A stretch of 64,000 nt of DNA from JAAFHB01 sp942493325 (lineage in GTDB: Bacteria > Bacteroidota > Bacteroidia > Bacteroidales > Prolixibacteraceae), in assembly GCA_942493325.1 (NCBI GenBank), contig OW818689.1, positions 434,001 to 498,000 on the forward strand, given 5' to 3'. Made by a program: the position numbers and the translations under genes. Position 1 is the first letter of the stretch; each line of letters starts with the position of its first letter. Under the pieces are notes generated by a model. That model was not told the DNA's origin, ran no database searches, and worked only from the letters and a program-made list of their open reading frames with translations. Positions 26,371-35,121 of this stretch are shown here, piece after piece.

Positions 26371-27372
26371 TTAATTAAACGTTACAAGTCATTAATTTAT
26401 ACTGCATTTCCATCCTTACTTCATGTTCTGGTTCATCTGCCTACTGACTACAGAATTCTTAATTTTCTCCGGAGAATGTCATGAAAACAGCCTAATTGCC
26501 AGGACCAGGCCGGTCTGCAATCCTTATATTTCATAAAAAACATCCAAAATCGTGATTGTTCCATATGTAATGTTGCAATTACAAATGTATAAAATATTTA
26601 AGTGACATTTGTGTAAATAAGCTTTATTTTATTGCGTTTACATTATTGAATTCAACAAAATAAATATACATAAGTGAATTATGAAGTTGTTGCATACCGG
26701 GGACATTTTTTGCTGTATTTTTACGATTATTAGAATATAAACGATTTAATATCAGCTACTAAGTTCAAATAGCAGCCTAAAATCTTTTATCATAAAGTAA
26801 AACCTTAATTAATTCACATAAAATACTGGTATTTAGATATATGTGCTGTTGAAATTTAAGGATATCAGGTATTTTTAAAGTCTGAATAACAAATGTAACT
26901 AAAATTTTAAACAAAAACTATAACAAAAGCTATTAAGTTATTGATTTAGTGTACATTGAAACAATATCTTATACATCATCAGCATGTTGGGAAATTGTAG
27001 TCATAATTGGCCAAAAACAAGCACTTTCGAGGGCTGTTTACAGGCGTACAAATGTAATTTGGTGTATTTACTCTTTGCTTTTGATTCATTTGTAAACAAT
27101 ATCTGCCTGATTACATTTGTGAATTCATGATTTTTGTAATCTGTTCCTTGTTGAACCTGCACCTGAGACAAAACAGGGAGTTGATTTGGTTATTTTAACT
27201 GTGGCAGAAATAATGCAGTCACCCTTTTCGGGAAACCGGATCATCTTAAAGGACAATTGATCATTTATAATCGTACTGAAAAATTATCATGCAGTTCAAC
27301 CAATCTGCTTTTGGGTGTTAATGAATTGTTTTTAATTGCATTCCGGTAAATATTCCCCTCTGAGAATCGGAC
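26371..27372. other. AT-rich intergenic region with repeated ACAAATGTAA-type motifs
   Basis: About 1 kb without a credible gene. Near-identical copies of TTACAAATGTAA or its reverse complement occur near 26579-26590, 26604-26615, 26888-26897, 27047-27058, 27085-27097 and 27110-27121, in both orientations. The same motif is doubled at 24047-24071. Each contains a potential -7 box, so they may be promoters, regulator sites, or both. Otherwise the region is plain AT-rich sequence. Confidence 0.45.
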
Positions 27373-27409
27373 AAAAAAATATCCCTGGCCATCGGCAGGG
27401 ATATTTTTT
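27373..27409. terminator. Bidirectional hairpin terminator
   Basis: AAAAAATATCCCTG (27374-27387) pairs over 14 bp with CAGGGATATTTTTT (27396-27409) around an 8-base loop. A/T tails on both sides make it work on either strand. On the minus strand it would end transcription from the outer-membrane protein gene whose stop is at 27594. Confidence 0.7.
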
Positions 27410-27464
27410 ATTCTGAAAGAGTTCAAAGTGACCGGGTGACTTTTCAAACAACGGATCAAATCCC

Positions 27465-27600
27465 GCTGACTTTGCTCAATTCATAAACGCAGTCACCCGG
27501 TCACTTGCGATGAGCTGACTCTACTCCATTTTTAACTGCAATCACCGGGTCACTTGCCATGAGCTGACTTTGCTCAATTTATAACAGCAGTCACTAAAGC
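27465..27600. repeat. 49-bp tandem repeat, about 2.8 copies, with an inverted arm
   Basis: Units begin with GCTGACT at 27465, 27514 and 27563, giving an exact 49-bp period. Each carries CTGACTnTnCTCnATTnATAAC-like sequence followed by CAGTCACCCGGTCACTTG; the third is cut short at the gene stop at 27594. The core GTCACCCGGTCAC (27492-27504) has its exact reverse complement GTGACCGGGTGAC at 27428-27440, so a long hairpin can form. Copies differ at several positions, so it is not a recent duplication. Confidence 0.7.
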
Positions 27601-30473
27601 GCGTTTAAATTTATTGAAAATAGAAATTCGTAATTAACGGTTTCGCTATTGATAAGATAGGATGTCCGGACACCGATTTTCGCGGGTACAAGCAACCGGA
27701 GTAAATTGCAATCCGTGGTTAGCTCGCCACCTGCTGAAGAAAAATTTATCCGGTATCCCGTTGATTGATTTTTCAGGGGAATCTCTGCCCGGGCATAATC
27801 ATAAAAAACCCGCAACGAAAATCTTTTAAAGTAACTTAATTTTCCAAACCTCCAGTCCGGATAAAACAGCGGCAATACATAATCGGATTTTATAGTCAAC
27901 AATTGATTACTGTGGAGATTACTATAGCCCCTGGGATATGCAATAAGATCGGAAAATGACAGATTACCTGAAATCTCCCTTTGCTGATAACCGCCATAAA
28001 TCCGCAAACCGTGGTGCTTTACCAGTCCCGGGAAATACAGCGTTCCCTCGGTTGACCAGATCGCCCCGTAGTTCCGGTTTCCAAATGGCGAATAGCGGTA
28101 TGCCAGATCGATTACCTGCCCGATCGCTGGTTGGATATCACGGTGCCCAAGTTTCAGGAAGTTATGCGCATATAACCTGTAAGTCAAGGGAATAAATGTA
28201 GAATTACTCAGTGGAGTGTTCCCTTCAATCCAGGTTTGTGAATAGCCTGCCTGCACTTCAGGTTGTACCAGACGGTACATTTTCCCGTGCGAAAGGTTAA
28301 GGGGAATGCTCACTCCACCATCAAAATTGAATACTTTGTACGTAAAACTGATAAGCTGTGTATCAACACTGACGGTTTGGCCGGATGAATTTACATGATT
28401 ATTGATCTGTAAATACCGGGACTTCTCGCGGCCGTAATCGGCCTTAAATTTCAATACCGGAAAAAAGCCGGTATAATCAAATTTCGCAATCCATTTACCC
28501 GTTTTATTGACTGTTGAGTAATCATATCCGAGTTGGGTAACGGCCGTGCTCAATTTGTTCTGCGACATCAGAGACACGCCGGGTCTGATTTCTTCAGCTT
28601 CTGCATCAATATGTGCAGGTGCCCAGCTGTGAAAATTGAATAAACTGGTCAGTTTAGAGTATGGTTTTGAAGAAACTGCTGTTGTATCCAGTTTCGAAAA
28701 ATCGGGTATCCCTTTCTCCTGGGACGAAAGCTGGTCGGCCAGTTTATAGTTGAATGACACAGCCGGATTGGAAATGCTGAACAAACCGTCTTTCAAAGCC
28801 ATTTTAACGACCTTATAACCGTCTGAGGTATAATCACAATAAACCAGGTTATCCCCGTCAGAAGTTACCTGAACGTCGCGTGCACCAAACCGGGAGGAAG
28901 TCACACGATAATTTTTCTTTTCATCAAGGTTGTACGCGTAAATATTGTCTTTACCATCAATGGTGCCGGTATAATAGACAAAATTACCACGCTGCACAGG
29001 TCGTAAAATTTCATTATGAGAGAAAGGAAACAGGTAACTGATGGTACCCGCAAAAGGATCTATTTTCGCCAGCGATTTACCTTTTCCTCCCAAAATGACT
29101 GCAAAGAGTTCTTTATTATTTTCATCCCATGAAGGAGTAATTATAAATAGATCCTGTGCTACCGGCATCTCTTTGATAACTCTGCCTGTGCCCGGAGAAA
29201 GAATCACGATTGAACAACGATTTACACTATCCAGCTTTACAGCAGCAAGATACTGTCCGTCAGAAGATAACGACGGAGCAAAAATTTTGTACTGATATTT
29301 TTTCTCTACCATCCGGCCGTTAGTGAGGTTCAGGATTCTTAGTTGCGAAAACTCGCGATGCGCCCATCGTACATCGGATTTAGCTTCTATCCAGAAAATT
29401 TTCTCCTTACCGTATGTAATCGATTCTTCAAAAAGATCACCGGGCGTAAAAATAATCTTCTCCTCTCCTTTTGGTCCGATTTTGACAAACCGAGTAAGAT
29501 CATTGATTGAGTACCTGACCGCAAAGAAAGTTGAATCGCTGAGCGGATACGGATACCTGTAATTGATATAACCGGATGATTGTTGTGTAACTAACTTAAA
29601 TTCTGTCTTTTCCAGCGCTTTATCACTGGCTGTCCACGATTCTTTCAGATCAGAGAAAATTTCGTGGTAGAGTCCTGTCTGATTCTTTCCGGTAGCATTT
29701 TTTAAGCCTTTGGAAAATGCATTTAATGACAAGGGCCTGCGTGCTACATTGTTCAAAACCATCGACCAGCTGTCAACTCCATATTTACTCCGGATTCCTG
29801 CCACCATCTGGTAGCCTAATTTGTAATGATCCGGAACATGATCCCTGTACGAGCCCAAGTAAGCTTTATCGTAACTAAAGAATCCTTTATCAACACTTTG
29901 GGCTTTCAATTCCATCTCAAAGGCAGGAACTCTTCCCCTTCCCGAATGGCTTAAAGCAGTTTCTGTGACTACCGCATCGCCCTCGAGAAACCAAAACGGC
30001 AAATAAATCCCAATAATAATTGCTGCAGCCTGCTGACCAAATACTATCCTGAATATATCCGGTAATTCCGATCCGATTTTGTCGATCTGAACGATATGCC
30101 GTAACTCGTGAATAGCCAGTTGATCAAGCCAGTCCTGGGCATAAATCGCCTGATCCGGAGTTGTAAAAAGTTCGACCCGCGCGGGAGCCCAGGCTGCAAA
30201 ACCGTTTGAACGAACTGTACTGGTATGCAGTATAACTGAAATCTTCCGTGGCTGATGTTTCAAAGAATACCCGCCAAATTCGTAAACTTTTTCAAAAATA
30301 GAAGCCATACGCTGAGCCTTTACCTCAAAATCAGAGGGATAGATAATCTGGAAATTTGACGTATTGATCTGTCGCCAGCGAATCCCCGACGGGTCCTCTC
30401 CCATTGAATAATATTGAGCAGCAAGCAAATAAGGTAAAAAAACAAAAGAAAATATAATTAAATATCGCTTCAT
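27594..30473 (-). CDS. Large exported protein: HExxH metallopeptidase-like domain, beta-propeller, outer-membrane barrel
   Basis: A 959-residue protein with a signal peptide (first ~19 residues). An N-terminal domain (~20-290) contains HELRHIVQ, an HExxH-type zinc motif, with FLEGDAV about 50 residues later as a possible third ligand (gluzincin-like). The middle (~300-600) shows WD40/TolB-like repeats (SLSSDGQYLAAVKLDS; TPSWDENNKELFAV; QVTSDGDNLVYCDYT). The last ~330 residues look like an outer-membrane beta-barrel (alternating aromatic strands such as GLRIYGGYQQREISG and KLSYFKRFSLRVFYDYARAE). This arrangement recurs in Bacteroidetes as conserved hypothetical proteins. Function is unknown; peptidase activity is inferred only. 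Confidence 0.75.
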   Translation of the reverse strand: MKRYLIIFSFVFLPYLLAAQYYSMGEDPSGIRWRQINTSNFQIIYPSDFEVKAQRMASIFEKVYEFGGYSLKHQPRKISVILHTSTVRSNGFAAWAPARVELFTTPDQAIYAQDWLDQLAIHELRHIVQIDKIGSELPDIFRIVFGQQAAAIIIGIYLPFWFLEGDAVVTETALSHSGRGRVPAFEMELKAQSVDKGFFSYDKAYLGSYRDHVPDHYKLGYQMVAGIRSKYGVDSWSMVLNNVARRPLSLNAFSKGLKNATGKNQTGLYHEIFSDLKESWTASDKALEKTEFKLVTQQSSGYINYRYPYPLSDSTFFAVRYSINDLTRFVKIGPKGEEKIIFTPGDLFEESITYGKEKIFWIEAKSDVRWAHREFSQLRILNLTNGRMVEKKYQYKIFAPSLSSDGQYLAAVKLDSVNRCSIVILSPGTGRVIKEMPVAQDLFIITPSWDENNKELFAVILGGKGKSLAKIDPFAGTISYLFPFSHNEILRPVQRGNFVYYTGTIDGKDNIYAYNLDEKKNYRVTSSRFGARDVQVTSDGDNLVYCDYTSDGYKVVKMALKDGLFSISNPAVSFNYKLADQLSSQEKGIPDFSKLDTTAVSSKPYSKLTSLFNFHSWAPAHIDAEAEEIRPGVSLMSQNKLSTAVTQLGYDYSTVNKTGKWIAKFDYTGFFPVLKFKADYGREKSRYLQINNHVNSSGQTVSVDTQLISFTYKVFNFDGGVSIPLNLSHGKMYRLVQPEVQAGYSQTWIEGNTPLSNSTFIPLTYRLYAHNFLKLGHRDIQPAIGQVIDLAYRYSPFGNRNYGAIWSTEGTLYFPGLVKHHGLRIYGGYQQREISGNLSFSDLIAYPRGYSNLHSNQLLTIKSDYVLPLFYPDWRFGKLSYFKRFSLRVFYDYARAEIPLKNQSTGYRINFSSAGGELTTDCNLLRLLVPAKIGVRTSYLINSETVNYEFLFSINLNAL

Positions 30474-30543
30474 TTAATAGTTATTAATACACAAAAATGT
30501 TGAGCGGCAGTTTAAACAGTCAGTTCCCTGCTGGTTCAGCCCG

Positions 30544-32319
30544 CTATAACGGAGCACATTGTATCTTAAGCCATTCCAGAACATCCGGTTCCACCCGGGG
30601 TCCTATTTCGGAGATGACCTTTGTATGATAGATGTTTAACCAGTATACTTCGTCGGCAGACAGCAATTGCCGGTCCACAAGATTGCGGTCAATCGGACAC
30701 AAGGTCAGCATATCGAATGAAAGAAAACGGCCAAAATCGGATTGGAACTCATTTTTACAGACAAGTACGTTCTCGATCCGTATACCATATTGGCCTTCAC
30801 GATAAAGACCCGGTTCATCGGTAATTATGTGTCCCTCCCTGATCGGTTCATTGTTGCATTCGGGACGAATGGACATTGGTCCTTCATGGACGCATAAAAA
30901 ATGTCCGACACCATGCCCCGTACCGTGGCCATAATTTAATCCTTTACGCCATAGAGCTTTTCGCGCAAGAATATCCAGCGAATGACCCTTTGTGCCTTCC
31001 GGGAAAATTGCCGTCGCAAGTTGAATCATTCCTTTAAGAACCATGGTAAAGTCTGACTGATGTTGTGGGGTAACCTGTCCTGTTGCTATAGTCCTTGTGA
31101 TATCTGTCGTGCCATCAAGATACTGTCCGCCGGTGTCTGCCAGGAGAATTCCATCTTTCACCACCTCAGAATCGGTTTCGGAAGTGGCGCTGTAATGTAC
31201 GATTGCTCCATGTGAACCGAATGCCACTATCGGGGAAAAACTCTCCCCCATAAAATAGGCCTGTTCGGAACGAAAGTATTTGAGTTTTTTCGCAATTGAC
31301 AGTTCTGTAATCTTTTCCTTTCCAATATTTTTTGCAAACCAATGAAGGAAATTGACCATTGCAACGCCATCACGTACGTGCGCCGCTCTCATTCCTTCAA
31401 TCTCAACATCATTTTTTACCGCCTTTAAATTTGCCGGAATCGACATGCTGTCAATTACTTCACAGCTTTTTGAGATTAGGCCGTAAATCAGGGAATTTGT
31501 CCGGTCCGGATCAAGACAGAACGTACGTGATTCTACCGATTCGAGAAACGAAAATATTGATTCATAATTTATTACACGAACCCCTTCCCTGCTAAGCGCT
31601 TCATTCAATACTCCGGGAAGATTTTTATCATCCACAAAAAGTATGGCCTGATTTTGGTCAACATACCCGTAACCTGTAAAAAGAGGATTGTAAATGATAT
31701 CGTTGCCCCTGAGGTTAAAACTCCAGGCCAGGTCATCCAACTGGCAGATTAAAGTTGCTTCGGCTCTGGATGCAGTCAAACGGTTTCTTATTTGTTTAAG
31801 CTTCTCAGATCGTTCAGCTCCGGCAAAACGAACCGGATAATCAGTAATTTCTGATCCGGGCAATAACGGCCGGTTATTCCACAATGGGGATACCAGATCC
31901 GCGTTTATATTCAAAGTGATCCCCTTCGCACCCAATTTTTTTTCCAGCAACCTGGTTTCGGTCATTGAAATTGTCAGTCCGTCGGCTGCAACCACACTGC
32001 CCGGATTTAATGTTTGTGCCAGCCATTGATCCACAATAACAGTATCGGCCTGCCGATCCCTCATCAATTCTATACCACTGCCGGACAACTGAGATCCGGC
32101 CTGAATAAAATACCTGGAATCTGTCCAGAGCGCTGCATGATCCCTTGTGATGGCAACTTTCCCGTATGAACCGGTAAAGCCACTGATCCACTCACGGCTC
32201 TTCCAGGCATCCGGCACATATTCACTTAAATGAGGGTCAGTTCCGTAAATTAAACAGGCATCAATACCTCGTTCGTGCATTAAATTACGCATCGAGGTAA
32301 TGCGATCTATAATGGTCAT
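30544..32319 (-). CDS. pepP: Xaa-Pro aminopeptidase (M24B family)
   Basis: A 591-residue metallopeptidase that removes N-terminal residues before proline; probably cytoplasmic, since no signal peptide is present. It has two creatinase-like N-terminal domains (~1-300) and a pita-bread catalytic domain. The metal ligands lie in LLADTGGQYLDGTTDITR (two Asp), GHGTGHGVGHFLCVHEGP (His), ITDEPGLYREGQYGIRIEN (two Glu). The length and the C-terminal extension match the eukaryote-like long Xaa-Pro aminopeptidases of Bacteroidetes. It lies 19 bp after the NUDIX gene, so the two are probably cotranscribed. Confidence 0.93.
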   Translation of the reverse strand: MTIIDRITSMRNLMHERGIDACLIYGTDPHLSEYVPDAWKSREWISGFTGSYGKVAITRDHAALWTDSRYFIQAGSQLSGSGIELMRDRQADTVIVDQWLAQTLNPGSVVAADGLTISMTETRLLEKKLGAKGITLNINADLVSPLWNNRPLLPGSEITDYPVRFAGAERSEKLKQIRNRLTASRAEATLICQLDDLAWSFNLRGNDIIYNPLFTGYGYVDQNQAILFVDDKNLPGVLNEALSREGVRVINYESIFSFLESVESRTFCLDPDRTNSLIYGLISKSCEVIDSMSIPANLKAVKNDVEIEGMRAAHVRDGVAMVNFLHWFAKNIGKEKITELSIAKKLKYFRSEQAYFMGESFSPIVAFGSHGAIVHYSATSETDSEVVKDGILLADTGGQYLDGTTDITRTIATGQVTPQHQSDFTMVLKGMIQLATAIFPEGTKGHSLDILARKALWRKGLNYGHGTGHGVGHFLCVHEGPMSIRPECNNEPIREGHIITDEPGLYREGQYGIRIENVLVCKNEFQSDFGRFLSFDMLTLCPIDRNLVDRQLLSADEVYWLNIYHTKVISEIGPRVEPDVLEWLKIQCAPL

Positions 32320-32338
32320 GTTTAATAATTTAAAAAAT

Positions 32339-32878
32339 TCAAGCGTTATGTTTTTGGATATACCGGCTTATAATCTGAGCCATACTTTCAGAGCACAATT
32401 CCTCCTTCTTTACCTCCTCCGGAAACAGAAACTCAACATCGGAAACATCATCTGCAGGTATTACGGCTGAAAGATCATTTACGGTACATACGAAGGCAAG
32501 GTCAACTGTAAAAACAGAGAAACCAGAAAAAATATATTCATTGGGAAATGATACGAGGTATTCTGTACTGATAACTGTGACTCCCAATTCTTCTTTAATT
32601 TCTCTTATTACTGCAGCTTCAGCACTTTCCATGGGTTCCACAAATCCGCCGGGAAGATCGAGCATTCCCTTTGCAGGTTCGACTGCACGGCGGGTCAGTA
32701 AAAGCTTCCCCTCAGTATTAAAAATCAGGCAAGCAACAGCCGCCGAATTGTTCAGGTAAAAATTAAACCGGCACTCTTCGCAATTGAATGATCGTCCGTT
32801 ATCATTGGTTTTAAATGCTTTACTCCCACATCTCGGACAACATTTAATAACATCCGCGGGATGTGTTTTTATCGTCAT
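32339..32878 (-). CDS. NUDIX hydrolase with N-terminal zinc ribbon
   Basis: A 179-residue nucleotide hydrolase. A zinc-ribbon start (CCPRCGSKAF...FNCEECRF; two Cys pairs) is followed by the NUDIX fold. The NUDIX box is complete: GGFVEPMESAEAAVIREIKEE is interrupted here for brevity, reading G-x5-E-x7-REIKEELG with all catalytic Glu residues. Zinc-ribbon NUDIX proteins include NADH pyrophosphatase-type enzymes, but the NudC specificity motif is not evident. It is followed by pepP after 19 bp and lies 35 bp downstream of an esterase gene. Confidence 0.9.
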   Translation of the reverse strand: MTIKTHPADVIKCCPRCGSKAFKTNDNGRSFNCEECRFNFYLNNSAAVACLIFNTEGKLLLTRRAVEPAKGMLDLPGGFVEPMESAEAAVIREIKEELGVTVISTEYLVSFPNEYIFSGFSVFTVDLAFVCTVNDLSAVIPADDVSDVEFLFPEEVKKEELCSESMAQIISRYIQKHNA

Positions 32879-32913
32879 TTTTATAGTTTTAAAGACTTAA
32901 ATCCACTATCAGA

Positions 32914-33816
32914 TTACTTCACAATTTTTTCTGCCTTCAGCCAGGCCATTAAAAGTTCGGGCCACTGATCGTGAGGTTTACCTTTTTTAGTCATTCCAAA
33001 ACCATGTCCTCCTTCGCGGAAAATATGAAGCTCGGCCGGTATTCCCTTTTCTTTTAATGCGCTGTAAAATTCAATGCTGTTCTTCGGATCAACCGTTTTG
33101 TCATCGTCAGCAAGAACAAGAAAGGTGGCAGGGGTTTCGGAGGTTACCTGCAGCTCATTCGAATAATATTGTATTAACTTAAGATCATGATTTTTACCCA
33201 TCAGGTTTTCACGCGAACCCATGTGTCCCCAAAGCTCATTAAAGGTAATAACAGGATAAACCAGAACGGCAAAATCGGGTCTGCAACTCACCAATTCTAC
33301 AGGATTGTCGCTTGCTGATTTGCCCTTGTCAAAATGAGTTGCTGCCGTTGACGCCAGGTGACCTCCTGCCGAAAAACCTGAAATCCCGATCTTACCGGGA
33401 TCAATTCCCCAGGCTTTTGCATTATACCGGACTGTACGCATTGCATGCTGGACATCGGTAAGCGGTATTTCATGATGACCGTACGGAAGTCTGTATTTGA
33501 GAACGATCCCTGTTATTCCTTGACTTTGCAAATATTCGGCGTATTGATAACCTTCATGATCCATTGCTTCGATAAAATAACCTCCTCCCGGACAAATAAC
33601 AACGGCTGCACCCGTATTTTTGGCTTTGTCGGGCAGGTAAATGGTCAGCGTTGGTTCGGAAACAAACCGGACCATTTTCCCGTTAAAAGTTTCCTCAGGT
33701 TGCGGGCATTCGTTATTTCCCGGGGCACCATTGGGCCACAACTTCATAATATTCTGCGCTACTGCAAATTGAAAGGTAGCCATCAGGACAAGCATAAAGA
33801 AAAAATTTCGTTTCAT
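32914..33816 (-). CDS. Exported alpha/beta-hydrolase (esterase-like)
   Basis: A 300-residue secreted hydrolase; signal peptide of ~20 residues ending in FAVAQ. The fold shows an oxyanion segment CPGGGYFIEA, the nucleophile elbow GISGFSAGGHLAS (Ser149), a catalytic Asp in LADDDKTVDP and His in EGGHGFGM. The family includes acetyl-xylan and related carbohydrate esterases, which suits a glycan-degrading organism; the substrate is not readable. It stands divergent from the LysE gene with about 120 bp between. Confidence 0.88.
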   Translation of the reverse strand: MKRNFFFMLVLMATFQFAVAQNIMKLWPNGAPGNNECPQPEETFNGKMVRFVSEPTLTIYLPDKAKNTGAAVVICPGGGYFIEAMDHEGYQYAEYLQSQGITGIVLKYRLPYGHHEIPLTDVQHAMRTVRYNAKAWGIDPGKIGISGFSAGGHLASTAATHFDKGKSASDNPVELVSCRPDFAVLVYPVITFNELWGHMGSRENLMGKNHDLKLIQYYSNELQVTSETPATFLVLADDDKTVDPKNSIEFYSALKEKGIPAELHIFREGGHGFGMTKKGKPHDQWPELLMAWLKAEKIVK

Positions 33817-33923
33817 ATGAATATAATTTGCTTCTCAATAAACTTTCAACAGATAAAAATTAATATAGCTTCTAATTTGAGCTTTGCTTTAAAAAATCGG
33901 GTAAAGATGGTTATTTTTTCAAC

Positions 33924-33931
33924 TATTTTTG
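33924..33931 (+). promoter_or_regulatory. -7 box almost abutting the LysE start
   Basis: TATTTTTG is an exact TAnnTTTG match, ending 5 bp before the ATG at 33937. A start site at the usual distance would fall on or next to the ATG, implying a leaderless or near-leaderless mRNA. The earlier in-frame ATG at 33907 lies upstream of this box. Confidence 0.45.
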
Positions 33932-33936
33932 CAGCT

Positions 33937-34569
33937 ATGAATTTTAATCTGCTTTGGGAGGGATTTGTTATTGGCATTGCCGTATCAGTACCACTTGGAC
34001 CGTTGGGAATGCTTTGTATAAAGCGTACAGTGAATAAGAACTGGAAATCAGGATTTGTGTCCGGGTTGGGTATTGCCGTATCCGATGTTATTTACGCAAT
34101 CGTTGCAGGTTTTAGTCTTACCATGGTAATCAATCTGGTCAGAAACTTCGAAATTTATTTCAAAATTTTCGGGGCAGGTATGGTGGTGCTGCTGGGCCTT
34201 TATATCTTTTTTTCGAACCCTGCGAAGGATATCCAAAAATTCCGGAGAAAAGGGACTTCGTATGTCCAGGATTTTTTTACAGCCTTTTTGCTGACTGTTA
34301 CCAACCCCCTATCGGTTTTTGTATTTATTGCCATTTTTGCCAGCTATAGTCTTGTCCTTAAATTTTCTCAACTTCTTGAATCATTTTTAGTGATCGGGGG
34401 TATATTTGTCGGAGCAGCTACCTGGTGGTTTGTTCTCACAGGAATTGCGAATCTTTTCAAACATAAACTTACCATTAATACAATAGGATGGGCCAATAAA
34501 ATTATCGGATTAAGCGTAATACTGATTGCTGTCAGCTTATTTCTTTACCTGGCGATTAATGGGATTTAA
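33937..34569 (+). CDS. LysE-family amino-acid exporter
   Basis: A 210-residue inner-membrane protein of the LysE/RhtB type with about six hydrophobic segments. The N-terminal signature is FVIGIAVSVPLGPLGMLCIKR, broken here at the Pro-Leu-Gly-Pro turn, followed by GFVSGLGIAVSDVIYAIVAG and TAFLLTVTNPLSVFVF. These proteins export amino acids or related metabolites. The ATG at 33937 gives the normal length. A longer frame back to 33445 is open but lacks family similarity. Its 3' end overlaps the convergent thioesterase gene by 14 bp. Confidence 0.88.
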   Translation: MNFNLLWEGFVIGIAVSVPLGPLGMLCIKRTVNKNWKSGFVSGLGIAVSDVIYAIVAGFSLTMVINLVRNFEIYFKIFGAGMVVLLGLYIFFSNPAKDIQKFRRKGTSYVQDFFTAFLLTVTNPLSVFVFIAIFASYSLVLKFSQLLESFLVIGGIFVGAATWWFVLTGIANLFKHKLTINTIGWANKIIGLSVILIAVSLFLYLAINGI

Positions 34570-34972
34570 AACCATTTTCGATCAGGATATTTACGAATTC
34601 TTCCGGTGCACGTCGCGGTTTTCCTGATGCAGCATCCATAAAGGCCAGAACAACATCCCCTTCGTTAATCAACTCTCCCCTTTCGTTATAGATTTCAGAA
34701 AATATCCGAAACTTAACCTTGGGTATCTCCTTTATGATAGTTCTGATTGTGAGGAGCTCATCATAAATGGCCGGCTTATGATATACTGCGTTCAACGTTC
34801 TGACAGGAAGAATAATCCCGCTATCTTCAACATCACGGTATGATTTCCAGATTTCCCTGATCAGATCGGTACGACCGATCTCATAAAGCCGGGGATAATT
34901 TCCGTAATACATCACGCCCATGCGATCTGTATCGCCATAACAAACACGATATTTTGTATCGAAACTAAACAT
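34556..34972 (-). CDS. Acyl-CoA thioesterase (YbgC/4-hydroxybenzoyl-CoA thioesterase type)
   Basis: A hot-dog-fold thioesterase of about 138 residues from ATG 34972 (MFSFDTKYRV). The in-frame start at 34999 is TTG and unlikely. The signature is VCYGDTDRMGVMYYGNYPRL, in which the Asp of DTDRMG is the catalytic position in this family, then NAVYHKPAIYDELLTI. It cleaves acyl-CoA thioesters, and the physiological acyl group is unknown. It converges with and overlaps the LysE gene by 14 bp. Confidence 0.87.
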   Translation of the reverse strand: MFSFDTKYRVCYGDTDRMGVMYYGNYPRLYEIGRTDLIREIWKSYRDVEDSGIILPVRTLNAVYHKPAIYDELLTIRTIIKEIPKVKFRIFSEIYNERGELINEGDVVLAFMDAASGKPRRAPEEFVNILIENGFKSH

Positions 34973-35047
34973 AGAATAAAGCAATTTAGAATAAAGCAAT
35001 GTAAGATGGCAAAGTTAACCCTTTCGGATCAATTCGATCGTGAGCCA

Positions 35048-35093
35048 CTGATTCCTTAAATGCAAAAAACACGTTCTGCATTTAAGGAATCAG
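35048..35093. terminator. 17-bp perfect hairpin at the end of the glycan-degradation operon
   Basis: CTGATTCCTTAAATGCA (35048-35064) pairs without mismatch with TGCATTTAAGGAATCAG (35077-35093) around a 12-base loop. It lies 28 bp beyond the GH2 stop on the minus strand. There is no T run on either side, so it may be a 3'-end-stabilising structure or a weak terminator for the long minus-strand transcript. Confidence 0.55.
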
Positions 35094-35121
35094 CCGGCAA
35101 AGTGACGTCATAAAACAAACC

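Noticed and set aside
27265..27459. 64-residue minus-strand ORF
   Set aside because: It spans the bidirectional terminator at 27373-27409, has no recognisable domain, and its composition is unlike its neighbours.
27465..27600. CRISPR array
   Set aside because: The 49-bp units are contiguous, with no unique spacers and no cas genes nearby.
33445..33936. N-terminal extension of the LysE reading frame
   Set aside because: Lies antisense to the esterase gene and lacks LysE similarity; the ATG at 33937 gives the normal exporter length.
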